Counted from the first letter of the stretch, positions 31,465 through 40,161 are shown. The stretch is DNA of 64,000 nt from Candidatus Dormiibacterota bacterium (GCA_003153505.1 PLZA01000014.1:75687-139686), one strand, 5' to 3'. Translations and numbers: made by a program. The notes: generated by a model from the sequence alone, not told the origin.

Positions 31465-31976
31465 CGGGTCACCACCGCGAGGGCCTCGTCGGGCCCGCCG
31501 GCAAGTGAGTCCGCGAACCATCCGCCGTCATACGGGGCGTCGACGGCACGGAGCATGTCCGCCGCCGGCTGGTGCCGTGGCGGCGGGATGCCCGGGATGA
31601 GCTTGTAGGCGAGGATCACGCGGTTCCCCGCCCGCGTGATGCCGACACCGGCGATGACATCCCACCGCGTGAGGCTGCTGTAGGGGTACTGGCGCTGGAC
31701 GAGGCCGTCGCGGGTTAGTTCCAGGGCCGGCCGGAGCACCGCCGCGGTGGTCGCCAAGCCGATCGCGGGGGCGGCGATGATGAACCACCCGATCGTTGCG
31801 CCGATCAGCAGGCAGATGACGCCGGCGACCTCGGTCACCGCCAGGAGCGGCAGCACGAGCGCGACCGGTCTGCGAGCGCGGAAGACGATCCTCCCGCGCC
31901 GGATCCTGAGTGAGGCGGGAAGCTCGGCAGGGCTCGGCAGCTCGGTCATCGGATCGATCGTAGCCGTGCCTGCCAT
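31413..31976 (-). CDS. Membrane protein with PH-like domain
   Basis: Up to 187 residues. Two adjacent hydrophobic helices (ALVLPLLAVTEVAGVICLLI; GWFIIAAPAIGLATTAAVL) are followed by a beta-rich stretch (LTRDGLVQRQYPYSSLTRWD, VGITRAGNRVILAYKL), the form of small bacterial PH-domain membrane proteins. The start is uncertain: ATG 31976 or 31949. No catalytic motif is present. It is convergent with the methyltransferase and divergent from the small membrane protein at 31986, 9 bp away. Confidence 0.6.
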   Translation of the reverse strand: MAGTATIDPMTELPSPAELPASLRIRRGRIVFRARRPVALVLPLLAVTEVAGVICLLIGATIGWFIIAAPAIGLATTAAVLRPALELTRDGLVQRQYPYSSLTRWDVIAGVGITRAGNRVILAYKLIPGIPPPRHQPAADMLRAVDAPYDGGWFADSLAGGPDEALAVVTRYLEDPDLRAMLPITRR

Positions 31977-31985
31977 CCTTGCCGG

Positions 31986-32246
31986 ATGCTCCTCGACATC
32001 GGCTCCGTGCTGGGCGGAGTCGGACTGGCGGTCGTTGCCTTCCTGGTGGTGATCCTCGTCTGCGTCGTGATCCTCCGGATGCTGGCCGTCATCCTGCCGT
32101 CGTACGAGGACCGAAACGCCCCACCGGACCCGGCAGTCACCGAGCCGGAAGAGCTGGCGGCGCCGAGCGAGGAGGAGGTGCCGGGCGAGGTGCGGGTCCC
32201 GGACCCGACTCGGGTGCTGGACGCCGATCAGGACGAGGTCACCTGA
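31986..32246 (+). CDS. Small single-pass membrane protein with acidic tail
   Basis: An 86-residue protein. A long N-terminal hydrophobic segment (VGLAVVAFLVVILVCVVILR) is followed by a very acidic, Pro-rich cytoplasmic tail (PEELAAPSEEEVPGEV). No family is recognised. It is divergent from the PH-like gene and 56 bp upstream of the ArsR regulator. Confidence 0.6.
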   Translation: MLLDIGSVLGGVGLAVVAFLVVILVCVVILRMLAVILPSYEDRNAPPDPAVTEPEELAAPSEEEVPGEVRVPDPTRVLDADQDEVT

Positions 32247-32287
32247 CGTCGGGGGATTGCTTTCCCCAGCCTGAACGGTCTAACATT

Positions 32288-32320
32288 CATAAGCGATCCT
32301 TTATGAAAGATTCCTTTATG
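32288..32320 (+). promoter_or_regulatory. Possible operator at the ArsR-family gene start
   Basis: CATAA (32288-32292) and TTATG (32301-32305) form a 5-bp inverted repeat, and the block CCTTTATG is repeated at 32298-32305 and 32313-32320. The site overlaps the translation start of the regulator, a usual place for ArsR-type self-repression. Confidence 0.4.
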
Positions 32321-32704
32321 GGTTCTGACGCCCCGTCTCGGCCGCCACGGCGTGCCCTCCCCGGGAGCATCGCCGCAGGAGCGAGTGACCTCTCGGTCCA
32401 TTTCGAGGGGCTCGCCAATCCGACCAGGCTGCTGATCGTCGAGCGGCTGGCAGCCACGTCGGAGATGCGCGTTTCCGAGCTTGCCGACTTCTGCCAGGTC
32501 AGCCAGCCGCGCATGAGCTGGCATCTGCGCATCCTCCGGAGAGCGCAGGTGATCCGCACGCGGCGCGAGGGTCGCGAGGTGTTCTGCCGCCTCGATCGCG
32601 ACGCCATCGCCACTCACTTCAAGAGCTTCGCTCGGCTGATCTCCTCAACGGGGATCGCCGCCGAGATCACATCACCAACACCGGTACACGAGGGCGCGTC
32701 GTGA
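32303..32704 (+). CDS. ArsR-family transcriptional regulator coupled to ino1
   Basis: A 133-residue winged-helix repressor. The HTH is clear: [20 protein letters not shown], then [20 protein letters not shown] and [15 protein letters not shown]. No metal-binding Cys pair (such as CVCDL) is seen, so the signal is probably not a metal. The start is ATG 32303 or 32318. The stop overlaps the GTG of ino1 (GTGA), so regulator and synthase are translated together. This suggests direct control of inositol synthesis, as seen with other regulators of ino1 in actinobacteria. Confidence 0.8.
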   Translation: MKDSFMGSDAPSRPPRRALPGSIAAGASDLSVHFEGLANPTRLLIVERLAATSEMRVSELADFCQVSQPRMSWHLRILRRAQVIRTRREGREVFCRLDRDAIATHFKSFARLISSTGIAAEITSPTPVHEGAS

Positions 32705-33861
32705 GCAAGAAAGTCAGAGTCGCGATCATCGGCGTGGGCAACTGCGCCTCGTCGTTCGTCCAGGGACTCGAGTACTACAAGAACGCAGATCCAAATGACA
32801 CGGTGCCCGGGCTCATGCACGTGAACCTCGGTGGCTACCACATCTCCGATATCGAGATCTCGGCGGCGTTCGACATCGATATCCTCAAGGTCGGCAAAGA
32901 CGTGTCCGAGGCGATCTTCAGCGGCCTGAACAACACGGTGAAGTTCAGTGATGTGCCCAAGCTGAACATCCCAGTGCTGCGGGGCATGACCCATGACGGG
33001 CTCGGCAAGTACCTGTCCGAGGTGATCACCAAAGCGCCCGGGTCAACCGTGGACATCGCCCAGGTCCTCAAGGACACCGGCACCGACGTGGTGGTCAACT
33101 ACCTGCCCGTCGGCAGCGAGGCCGCAACCCGTTGGTACACCGAGCAGATCCTCGAGGCGCCGTGCGCGATGGTGAACTGCATGCCGGTGTTCATCGCGCG
33201 CGAGGACTACTGGCAGGCGCGCTTCCGCAAAGCGGGCGTCCCGATCATCGGCGACGACATCAAGTCGCAGGTCGGGGCCACCATCGTGCACCGCGTGCTG
33301 ACGCACTTGTTCCGCGAGCGCGGTGTCGAGCTCGAGAACACGTATCAGCTCAACTTCGGCGGCAACACCGACTTTCTCAACATGCTCGAACGCGAGCGCC
33401 TGATGAGCAAGAAGATCAGCAAGACCAACAGCGTGCAGTCGCAGCTGGCGACGCCGATGGAGAAGGAGCACATCCACATCGGCCCCTCGGACTACGTGCC
33501 GTGGCTCCACGACCGCAAGTGGGCCTTCATCCGCCTCGAAGGCAAGTCCTTCGGTGACGTGCCCCTCAACGTCGAGCTGAAGCTCGAGGTGCACGACTCG
33601 CCGAACAGCGCGGGCATCGTCATCGACGCGGTGCGTTGCTGCAAGCTCGGCCTCGACCGCGGCCTCAGCGGCACGCTCGAGGGCCCGGCCTCGTACTTCA
33701 TGAAGTCACCGCCACGCCAGGTCTCGGACGACGAAGCCCATCGTGCGACCGAGGAGTTCATCGCCGGAGTCGGAACGGGTGGTGGCCGTCACAACGGCCG
33801 CGTCGCCGAGCCGCTGACCGAGGCTGCGGAGGCGGAACCCGCCACTACCGCGACGAATTAG
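32701..33861 (+). CDS. ino1: Myo-inositol-1-phosphate synthase
   Basis: A 386-residue NAD-dependent enzyme that converts glucose-6-phosphate to inositol-3-phosphate, the head-group precursor of phosphatidylinositol. The NAD site [20 protein letters not shown] is at the start; [18 protein letters not shown] and KTNSVQSQL, conserved parts of the catalytic region, lie near 220-255. Length and sequence match the prokaryotic (actinobacterial/archaeal) class. It starts with GTG overlapping the ArsR-like gene. Three lipid genes follow, completing a PI/PIM cluster. Confidence 0.93.
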   Translation: MSKKVRVAIIGVGNCASSFVQGLEYYKNADPNDTVPGLMHVNLGGYHISDIEISAAFDIDILKVGKDVSEAIFSGLNNTVKFSDVPKLNIPVLRGMTHDGLGKYLSEVITKAPGSTVDIAQVLKDTGTDVVVNYLPVGSEAATRWYTEQILEAPCAMVNCMPVFIAREDYWQARFRKAGVPIIGDDIKSQVGATIVHRVLTHLFRERGVELENTYQLNFGGNTDFLNMLERERLMSKKISKTNSVQSQLATPMEKEHIHIGPSDYVPWLHDRKWAFIRLEGKSFGDVPLNVELKLEVHDSPNSAGIVIDAVRCCKLGLDRGLSGTLEGPASYFMKSPPRQVSDDEAHRATEEFIAGVGTGGGRHNGRVAEPLTEAAEAEPATTATN

Positions 33862-33888
33862 CCCGCCGAGCGATCGGAGCCGACAGCG

Positions 33889-34866
33889 TTGACGCAGGCC
33901 GGCGACGTGGGGGTCAGCACTCACGCCCGCGAACGCCCCGCGCGGGATCCGATGCTGGCGTACTACGCCTACCGCGGCGCCGAAGCGTTGGTTGGTGCAC
34001 TCCCGCAATCGGTGTCGTACTGGCTCGGCGACAGAGCCGCGGATGCATTGCTGGCAACGGTGCCGAGCCGCTTCGACGGCCTCCGCGACAACCTCCGCCA
34101 TGTCATCCCGACGATCGGCGACCGGTCGCTCAAGCACCTGGTGCGCCGCAACCTTCGCAACCTCACCCACTGCTGGGTGGACGTGATGGAGATGTCGTCG
34201 CGCCGGACCGATCTCCCGTCGCGGATCGACATCCAGGACCTGTACCACTTCGAGGATGCGATCGCCCGTGGTAACGGCGTGGTCGTCGCATCCATGCACT
34301 TCGGGTCCTGGGAGGTCGGCCTCGCCGGCTGGAACAAGATGGGCGGCAAGATGGCCCTGCTCGCGGAGGTGCTCCGGCCCAGGCGACTCTTCGACCGCGT
34401 GGTCGGGGCGCGGCGCGCCCAGGGCGTCCAGATCATTCCCATCGACACCCAGGCGATGCGCGAGGGCGATCCGCAGGTCGCCCGCCGGCTTGGCGCGGCT
34501 TCGATGCGCGAGGTGTTCAAGGTGCTTCGCTCCGGCGGTGTGGTGGCGATGGCGCTCGACCGCGATCTGATTGGCAATGGCGAGCCACTCGAGTTCTTCG
34601 GCACGCCGGCGCCGATTCCCATCGGGTCGGTGGAGATTGCGATCAGAGCCGGCGCCGCGATCGTTCCGATCCTGCTCTTCCGCAACCGCTACCGGGTCAA
34701 TGCCATCGTGCACCCGGAGATCCGATATTCCCCGGACGCGCCAAGGGACGCCGAGGTGCGTAAGACTGCGCAGATGTTGTTGCGCATCTTCGAAGCGGCG
34801 ATCCGCGATCACCCCGAGCAATGGCATGTCCTCGACCCCATCTGGCCCGCGGCCGCGACCCGATGA
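33889..34866 (+). CDS. Lysophospholipid-type acyltransferase (PIM acyltransferase/LpxL-like)
   Basis: A 325-residue membrane-associated acyltransferase. The active-site motif HFGSWEVG (His-x4-Asp/Glu) is near residue 142, followed by LLAEVLRPRRL and VAMALDRDLIGNGEPLEFFG, the conserved blocks of the HtrB/LpxL/PatA family. It lies between ino1 and a PimA-like gene, as PatA-like genes do in mycobacteria, so the likely reaction is acylation of a PI mannoside. The frame begins with TTG 33889 or ATG 33952. It overlaps pimA by 4 bp. Confidence 0.85.
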   Translation: MTQAGDVGVSTHARERPARDPMLAYYAYRGAEALVGALPQSVSYWLGDRAADALLATVPSRFDGLRDNLRHVIPTIGDRSLKHLVRRNLRNLTHCWVDVMEMSSRRTDLPSRIDIQDLYHFEDAIARGNGVVVASMHFGSWEVGLAGWNKMGGKMALLAEVLRPRRLFDRVVGARRAQGVQIIPIDTQAMREGDPQVARRLGAASMREVFKVLRSGGVVAMALDRDLIGNGEPLEFFGTPAPIPIGSVEIAIRAGAAIVPILLFRNRYRVNAIVHPEIRYSPDAPRDAEVRKTAQMLLRIFEAAIRDHPEQWHVLDPIWPAAATR

Positions 34867-36032
34867 AGATCTGCCTCGTCTCCCCGTACGACTTCATGCA
34901 CCCGGGCGGCGTGACCGAGCACGTCCGGCACCTCTCGGCCAAGCTGCGGGCCCGAGGCCACGATGTGACCGTGCTGGCGCCCTCGAGCCGGGTCGGGGAC
35001 GACCATGGCATTCCTGGATACGTCCGCATCGGCCGCAGCGTCCCGGTGCGGACCAACGGGTCGGTCGCCCGCATCGCCCTCTCGTTCCATTTGGTGCGGC
35101 GCGTGCGAGCCCTGCTCGACGAGAACCACTTCGACGTCGTGCATTACCACGAGCCGCTGGTGCCGTCACTGCCGATCACGGTGTTGCGGTTCCACAGCGG
35201 TGCGAACGTGGGCACGTTCCATGCGATGGCCCGGCGCAACCTCGGCTATTACTACGGCAGACCGTTTCTCAAGCGCTACTTCAACCGTCTGCACGTGCAC
35301 GTCGCGGTGAGCGCACCGGCGCGGGATTTCATCGCGCGCTACTTCGAGGGTGAATACCGGGTGGTCCCGAACGGCATCGACTGTGCGCGTTTCAACCCCA
35401 ACCACGTGCGGCTCGAGGAACTCCGGACGCCGGGTAAGGCGACGATTCTCTTCGTCGGCCGGCTCGAGTCGCGCAAGGGGCTTCCGACGCTCCTCGAGGC
35501 ATACGGTCAGCTGCGTCGTGTTCGCGACGATGCGCGCCTGGTGATTGTGGGAGACGGCCCGATGCGCTGGGGATACGAGAGTCAGGTTGCGGCGATGGGC
35601 ATCCCCGACGTTGAGTTCGCGGGGAGAGTGTCCTCCGAGCTGCTGCCCCGGTATTACGCATCGGCCGACATCTTCTGCGCCCCCGCGACCGGCGGGGAGA
35701 GCTTTGGCATCGTATTGCTGGAGGCCATGGCCAGCGGCGTGCCGGTGATCGCATCCTCGATCCCGGGTTTCAGCAGCGTGATCCTCCATGACGTGGACGG
35801 GGTGCTCGTTCCTCCGCGCCACCCCAAGGAATGGGCGGCGGCGCTCGGCGCCTTGCTTGACGACCCGACGCGGCGAGCGGCGATGAGCGAGCGCGGGCTC
35901 GCGAAGGCACAGCTCTATGACTGGGAACACGTCGTCGACGAGGTTCTCGACGTGTATCGCGTGGCACGCGAACGTGCCGGCGCGAGCACGGTGGTATCCG
36001 GTGTTCACGTCCAGGCTCCAGGACTGGGTTAG
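34863..36032 (+). CDS. pimA: GT4 glycosyltransferase, PimA-like
   Basis: A 389-residue GT-B retaining glycosyltransferase. The N-terminal MKICLVSPYDFMHPGGVTEH with a Gly-Gly loop, the acceptor-side FHAMARRN, and the donor-side motifs FVGRLESRKGLPTLLEAY and GGESFGIVLLEAMASGVPV (Glu-x7-Glu) are all present. In actinobacteria PimA adds the first mannose to phosphatidylinositol. The flanking acyltransferase, PI-phosphate synthase and ino1 genes support that role. The start overlaps the previous stop (ATGA). Transfer of another sugar cannot be excluded. Confidence 0.87.
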   Translation: MKICLVSPYDFMHPGGVTEHVRHLSAKLRARGHDVTVLAPSSRVGDDHGIPGYVRIGRSVPVRTNGSVARIALSFHLVRRVRALLDENHFDVVHYHEPLVPSLPITVLRFHSGANVGTFHAMARRNLGYYYGRPFLKRYFNRLHVHVAVSAPARDFIARYFEGEYRVVPNGIDCARFNPNHVRLEELRTPGKATILFVGRLESRKGLPTLLEAYGQLRRVRDDARLVIVGDGPMRWGYESQVAAMGIPDVEFAGRVSSELLPRYYASADIFCAPATGGESFGIVLLEAMASGVPVIASSIPGFSSVILHDVDGVLVPPRHPKEWAAALGALLDDPTRRAAMSERGLAKAQLYDWEHVVDEVLDVYRVARERAGASTVVSGVHVQAPGLG

Positions 36033-36627
36033 GTCCGGCGCGCGACGCGTCGTTCCTGCTCTCCGCGCGCTCCACCTGACGCCGAACGTCCTGACCCTGC
36101 TCGGGTTGTGCATCTGCGCAGGCTCGGCTGTCCTGATCGCGCTGGGGTTCCTCCTGCCGGGCGGCCTGCTCCTGCTGATCGCCAGCGGATTCGATATTCT
36201 CGACGGTGCGCTCGCGCGCGTGAGTGGACGCGAACAGCGGTACGGCGCCTTCCTCGACTCGACAGTTGACCGCTACGCGGAGGCGATGACATCGATCGCT
36301 CTCCTCTACTACTTCATCTTTCACGGCCATCACACGCTCGAGCCGATGCTGGTCGTGTTCGCCCTGACCGGCTCGCTGCTCGTGTCCTACGTGCGCGCTC
36401 GCGCGCAGTCGCTGGGTTTCAACGGTGATGGCGGACTGCTCGCCCGTCCCGAGCGCGTGGTGATCACGGTCATCGGGCTCCTGATCGCCCCGCTGCTCAT
36501 CTGGGCGCTGTGGATCCTGGCGATCCTGACCAACGTCACCGCCGTCCAGCGTATCTGGGTCGTCTGGCAGCAGGCGCGACGTATTGCGGCAGAGACGCGC
36601 AGCGCCACGGGTGTGCCGACGGGCTAG
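36001..36627 (+). CDS. pgsA1: CDP-alcohol phosphatidyltransferase (PI-phosphate synthase)
   Basis: A 208-residue multi-pass membrane enzyme. The CDP-alcohol motif is complete: DILDGALAR, then eight residues, then GAFLDSTVD. Several hydrophobic helices follow (TSIALLYYFIFHG, VVFALTGSLLVSYV). GTG 36001 is chosen because the family begins close to there; it overlaps the pimA stop by 32 bp. Together with ino1 in the same operon the acceptor is most likely inositol-1-phosphate, giving PI-phosphate as in M. tuberculosis PgsA1. Glycerol-phosphate is a less likely acceptor. Confidence 0.85.
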   Translation: MFTSRLQDWVRSGARRVVPALRALHLTPNVLTLLGLCICAGSAVLIALGFLLPGGLLLLIASGFDILDGALARVSGREQRYGAFLDSTVDRYAEAMTSIALLYYFIFHGHHTLEPMLVVFALTGSLLVSYVRARAQSLGFNGDGGLLARPERVVITVIGLLIAPLLIWALWILAILTNVTAVQRIWVVWQQARRIAAETRSATGVPTG

Positions 36628-36632
36628 GGACA

Positions 36633-37142
36633 TCACGGGAGCGTGAGGTCGAGGCGCGGATCCTCCGGGATCCCATCGCGGCGGATCTCGAAATGCAGAT
36701 GCGGCCCCGTCGCGTTGCCGGACGATCCCACGGTGGCGATGACCTGACCCGCGGTGACGAAGTCGCCGGTCATGACGAGCGCGGTGTCAAGGTGGCCGTA
36801 GAGGCTGCTCAATCCGCCGCCGTGATCGATGACGATGTGCAGCCCATATCCCGTGGCGGACACGATGATGGCGACGCTGCCGGGCAGCGTCGCCATCACC
36901 GGCGTGCCGCGCGCCGCTGCAAGGTCGATGCCCGAATGCCAGTGGCCGCCCGGGCACGCTCGATCGACCGGTTCGAACGCGAAACTCGAGCACCCGAAGC
37001 CCTGCGACACCGACGAATGCGCCAGCGGCTTGATGAAGCCGACGCCGAGGCCATTGCTTCCCACCGCCGCGCTCACGACTGCCGCTCCCCCGCAGAGCGC
37101 GAGCGCGATCACCGCCGTGAGCGCCGCGAATGCGCGAATCAC
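36633..37142 (-). CDS. Secreted M23/LytM endopeptidase
   Basis: A 169-residue protein with an N-terminal signal or anchor (ALTAVIALALCGGAAVVSA). The LytM zinc motifs are complete: HWHSGIDLA (His-x3-Asp) near 68 and HLHFEIRRDG near 148. It should cleave peptidoglycan cross-links. It starts with GTG overlapping the TGA of the VirB6-like gene, so it is made together with a secretion-channel protein. This is the usual place for the wall-opening enzyme of a type IV secretion system. Confidence 0.88.
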   Translation of the reverse strand: MIRAFAALTAVIALALCGGAAVVSAAVGSNGLGVGFIKPLAHSSVSQGFGCSSFAFEPVDRACPGGHWHSGIDLAAARGTPVMATLPGSVAIIVSATGYGLHIVIDHGGGLSSLYGHLDTALVMTGDFVTAGQVIATVGSSGNATGPHLHFEIRRDGIPEDPRLDLTLP

Positions 37143-38080
37143 AGCGCCGTCCTGTGGCGCACCACGTGGTGCGCCGGCGTGAGCGCCTTGTGCATCGACC
37201 GGCGCACGTGCCGCATGGCCGTGTGCGCATTGGTCTCGACGTGCGTTGCGGCGTGGAGCGTGCCGGGAACTTTGAGCACGATCCAGAGGATCGCCAGCGC
37301 GAAGAGACTCTCCGCGACGCCGCTCCCGGCGCCGAATCCGACCGCCGTCGCCACGCGCAGGATGATCAACTGCACCGCCTGCATGAACACCGCGACCATA
37401 AAGAGCCGGATCCACGTGGACGCGTAGCGGCGCGTGTCCGGGAGCACCGAGCACAGCGCCGCCAGGGGCGCGAGCACGACGAGGATATCGAGCATCGCGG
37501 TGCGGATGACGTACGAGATGACCAGAATCACCACGGCCACCACCACGCCGAGCGCGAAGACGGCGTGGAACAGATCCTGAGATCCCTGGATGATCGACAC
37601 CGCCGCAGCGCTCAACGACCCCGACCACGGGAGCGTGTCGATCGTCAGCGGTCCGCCGAGCGATTGGGCGACTCCATCGATGGCATTGTTGAGGTCGATC
37701 GCCATCTGGATGAAGTAGATCGACCCGTGCACCATCACGAGCGCCGCCATGACTCGCGGGATCACAAGATGGAGTGCGTAGCGAGCGCGGATCGAGTGCT
37801 CGAAGATGCTGCGGAGCGAGGCATAGGCGAGCACCGCGCCGACGAGCACATCTGCGACGAGCGCCAGCGAGCCGTTCAAGCGGGCGATCGCCGGATTGGC
37901 GGTCAACGCCCGAATGCCTGAGGCCGTCGGGTCGACGGTGGTGAACAGATAACGACTCAACTCGGCATTGAGATCGGTACGTGCCGTCGCGATGAAGTGC
38001 GAGAGCACACCGGTCAGCAGTTGGAGGATCGTGCCGAGGGGATCGCGGATCCCCTGGACGATGCCCGGGAGCACCTGCAT
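37139..38080 (-). CDS. VirB6/TrbL-like polytopic membrane protein
   Basis: A 313-residue protein with about six TM segments, among them LALVADVLVGAVLAYASL, VVVAVVILVISYVIRTAMLD and FMVAVFMQAVQLIILRVA. The central DILVVLAPLAALCSVLPDTR, then YASTWIRLFM, is the conserved loop of TrbL/VirB6-type channel proteins. It lies 9 bp after a VirB2-like gene and is coupled to the LytM gene. It would form part of an inner-membrane channel. The ATPases VirB4 and VirD4 of this locus are not nearby. Confidence 0.75.
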   Translation of the reverse strand: MQVLPGIVQGIRDPLGTILQLLTGVLSHFIATARTDLNAELSRYLFTTVDPTASGIRALTANPAIARLNGSLALVADVLVGAVLAYASLRSIFEHSIRARYALHLVIPRVMAALVMVHGSIYFIQMAIDLNNAIDGVAQSLGGPLTIDTLPWSGSLSAAAVSIIQGSQDLFHAVFALGVVVAVVILVISYVIRTAMLDILVVLAPLAALCSVLPDTRRYASTWIRLFMVAVFMQAVQLIILRVATAVGFGAGSGVAESLFALAILWIVLKVPGTLHAATHVETNAHTAMRHVRRSMHKALTPAHHVVRHRTAL

Positions 38081-38088
38081 CGGGCGGC

Positions 38089-38328
38089 TCAGTGAATCGT
38101 TGCAGGGACGCTGGCGATCAGCGCGTGGGTCAGCGTCCCTGCGACCTCGACACCGATGGTGCCGAACACGATCCGGCCGATCCATTTCTTTGCCTGCGCG
38201 ACGCTCGATGGATCGACGGCCACGATCTTGTACATGAAGGCGATCAGGAAGGCGAGCGCGCCGACGCTCGCGAGCAGGCCCTGCGCGATGAGGATCCAGT
38301 TGTCGATGAGCGCCTTGAGTTGAACCAT
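38089..38328 (-). CDS. VirB2/TrbC-like two-TM pilin subunit
   Basis: A 79-residue protein with two hydrophobic helices (ILIAQGLLASVGALAFLIAF and GRIVFGTIGVEVAGTLTHAL) joined by a short basic loop (SSVAQAKKW), the layout of TrbC/VirB2 pilins. There is no long cleaved signal. The ribosome binding site GGAGG is partly paired in the structured leader upstream. It is the first gene of a three-gene operon with the VirB6-like and LytM genes. Confidence 0.7.
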   Translation of the reverse strand: MVQLKALIDNWILIAQGLLASVGALAFLIAFMYKIVAVDPSSVAQAKKWIGRIVFGTIGVEVAGTLTHALIASVPATIH

Positions 38329-38403
38329 GATGGGCGACCTCCGAGGCAAGCGTGTTCGGTGTCGGTCGCCCCTCCGGCCGTTCCGGGTAGGCACCCGGAC
38401 AAC
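38329..38403 (-). ncRNA. Structured 5' leader, shared with the gene at 44422 (cis-regulatory RNA candidate)
   Basis: Read on the minus strand, the leader has a CCGGGT/ACCCGG hairpin, then the block CGGCCGGAGGGGCGACC (38380-38364), a 24-nt loop and GGTCGCCC (38339-38332), which pairs with GGGCGACC. The Shine-Dalgarno GGAGG overlaps the end of this stem, so folding would hide it. The same parts in the same order occur at 44785-44847, with a compensating G-U pair. It does not match any riboswitch consensus I can recall. Confidence 0.6.
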
Positions 38404-38409
38404 CAGCAG

Positions 38410-38437
38410 ACTATACGGATTTGTGTATGTCTGTCAA
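38410..38437 (-). promoter_or_regulatory. Sigma-70-type promoter of the secretion operon
   Basis: On the minus strand: TTGACA (38437-38432), 16 bp, TATAGT (38415-38410). The spacer ends ACACAAATCCG, which is identical upstream of the -10 of the gene at 44422, so both promoters probably bind the same regulator. It lies within the last codons of the permease gene. Confidence 0.65.
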
Positions 38438-39781
38438 GTCGCTGCTACGGTCGTCCCGGATTCCGGCCGAGGCTGTGGTCGGCGCGCCGTTCGCGTAGCG
38501 ACTCGGATCGGCGTCAAAGGCTGAGCGGCAACCGCCGGAGCAGAACAGATAGGTGCTGCCGTGATACAGCGAGCGTTGGCTTGCCTTGGCAGGATCAACC
38601 GTCATCCCGCAGACCGGGTCCTTGGTCGACGCCTGTTGCTCGGGCGGAATCTCCATCTCGCGGAGCATTGCCAGGCCGCCCGTGCGAAGGAACCGCACTC
38701 CGAGTCCGGCGATGAGAGCAAGGAATGCGATATTGAGAAATGTGTCGTAATTCCAACTGATCGTTGTATCGAAGACGATGATGTTGCGGTTGGTCGGAAC
38801 GGCGCCAGCGACGTTGAAGACGAGCCCAACGATCAGGCCTGCGAGCACCATCGCCGCATACGACACAACAAAGAGGTAGACGCTCACGCGCGCACCGTAG
38901 TACTTGCGATAGATGTTGAGGATCGGAAGGATGATCAGGTCGGCGAAGATGAAAGCGATCACCCCGGCGAAGCTGATTCCGCCTCTCCAGAGCACGGCGG
39001 CCAGGGGAACGTTGCCGACGGAGCAGACGAAGCTGATGACGGCGATCAGTGGGCCAATGAACGCGCCCCAGATCTCGGTCGCAGCACCGTGGCCCGTGAA
39101 GAACACGCTGGACCACACGGAGTCGGACACCCAGGCCCCAAGAGCGCCGGCGATCAGGAATCCGAGCGCCAAGTCCGTCCAGAGGCCGACGACATTCATG
39201 AAGAAGTAGTGGCTGATTGATGTCAATGCGCGCGCCGAGAAGAGCCGGCGCAGGAACGACCCGCCACTGACGGACATGTCCATGGCCCCGTGACCTTCCA
39301 TCTTGCCCAGCAGGCCGCGGTCGGCCTGGCGTCGCGCCTGCTCCACGAGGCCTCGGCGCAGAGTGAAACGGAAGATGACGGCGAGCAGCACGATCATCAC
39401 GAGGCCGCCGCTGAACTCCGCCGCCAGGAATTGCCAGCCCAGAAGGATGAGCAGCACGAGGCCGAGTTCGAAGACCAGGTTGGTTGACGCGAACTCAAAG
39501 ATGACGGCATTCGCGAGCGTCGATCCCTTGCGAAACAGGGTTCGTCCCACCGCAACTGCGGCGTATGAGCACGACGAAGAGGCGGCTCCAAAGCCAGTCG
39601 CCAGCGCCAGTGACTTCGGCGTGTCCCGGCCCAGCAAACGCGACACCGCTTGCTTGGAAACGAGCGTCTCCACGACCGCCGACAACAGGAATCCGAGAGC
39701 GAGCGGCCAGAGAACCTGCCAGAACATGGCGAACGACAGTCGGAGCGCCGAGCCGATGTGTTCAAGGAGAAACGGGATCAC
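38411..39781 (-). CDS. DUF318/ArsP-type permease with C-terminal YHS domain
   Basis: A 456-residue membrane protein. About eight or more TM helices and the signature GFGAASSSCSYAAVAVGRTL mark the PF03773 (ArsP/SO_0444) permease family. The last 70 residues hold a YHS metal-binding domain (DPVCGMTVDP, then YLFCSGGCRSAF). It directly follows a CsoR-type repressor gene, so export of copper or another soft metal is likely, with the YHS domain as metal receiver. Arsenical export is an alternative. Its 3' end carries the promoter of the secretion operon. Confidence 0.85.
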   Translation of the reverse strand: MIPFLLEHIGSALRLSFAMFWQVLWPLALGFLLSAVVETLVSKQAVSRLLGRDTPKSLALATGFGAASSSCSYAAVAVGRTLFRKGSTLANAVIFEFASTNLVFELGLVLLILLGWQFLAAEFSGGLVMIVLLAVIFRFTLRRGLVEQARRQADRGLLGKMEGHGAMDMSVSGGSFLRRLFSARALTSISHYFFMNVVGLWTDLALGFLIAGALGAWVSDSVWSSVFFTGHGAATEIWGAFIGPLIAVISFVCSVGNVPLAAVLWRGGISFAGVIAFIFADLIILPILNIYRKYYGARVSVYLFVVSYAAMVLAGLIVGLVFNVAGAVPTNRNIIVFDTTISWNYDTFLNIAFLALIAGLGVRFLRTGGLAMLREMEIPPEQQASTKDPVCGMTVDPAKASQRSLYHGSTYLFCSGGCRSAFDADPSRYANGAPTTASAGIRDDRSSDLTDIHKSV

Positions 39782-39783
39782 CG

Positions 39784-40059
39784 TCAGCCTTCCACGAAGC
39801 GGCCGATCGCCTGGCTCAGCTCACGAAGCTTCTCCGCTCCATCCCCGCTCTTGACTGCATCCGCGACGCAATGCTCGACGTGGTCGTCGAGCAGCAGAAG
39901 AGCGACCCGATCGAGAGCAGCCTTCATGGACTTGACCTGGGTCAGGATGTCGATGCAGTAGCGCTCGCTCTCCACCATTTTCTGGAGGCCTCGCGCTTGG
40001 CCCTCGATTCGGAGCAGTCGCTTCTGGATGTCTTCTTTGTGGGCGATGTAGCCTGGCAT
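39784..40059 (-). CDS. csoR: CsoR-family metal-sensing repressor
   Basis: A 91-residue four-helix repressor. The metal ligands are in the CsoR positions: Cys in YCIDILTQVK, then His and Cys in HVEHCVAD. Conserved DIQKRLLRIEGQARGLQKMV forms helix 1. ATG 40059 is preferred to the overlapping TTG. It starts 10 bp from a CsoR-type operator (40070-40084) and precedes the permease gene with a 2-bp gap. Copper(I) is the usual ligand; relatives sense Ni or sulfur species. Confidence 0.9.
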   Translation of the reverse strand: MPGYIAHKEDIQKRLLRIEGQARGLQKMVESERYCIDILTQVKSMKAALDRVALLLLDDHVEHCVADAVKSGDGAEKLRELSQAIGRFVEG

Positions 40060-40069
40060 CAAGCCACTA

Positions 40070-40084
40070 TACCCCTAGTGGGTA
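40070..40084. promoter_or_regulatory. CsoR-type operator
   Basis: TACCC-CTAGT-GGGTA is a 5-bp inverted repeat with a 5-bp centre, the GC-tract palindrome recognised by CsoR proteins. It is 10 bp upstream of csoR. A half-site CACCCCTAG follows at about 40110. Self-repression relieved by metal is the expected control. Confidence 0.7.
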
Positions 40085-40161
40085 GAGGTACCAACCTCGG
40101 GGCCGTTCGCACCCCTAGAGAGAGGCGACGCGCTCCACGGAGCTCGTATGCATACCAGCGA

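Noticed and set aside
38329..38403. Known riboswitch classes (c-di-GMP, c-di-AMP, cobalamin, ZTP, SAM) for the shared leader
   Set aside because: None of the conserved core sequences I remember for these classes is present; only a covariance search could settle it.
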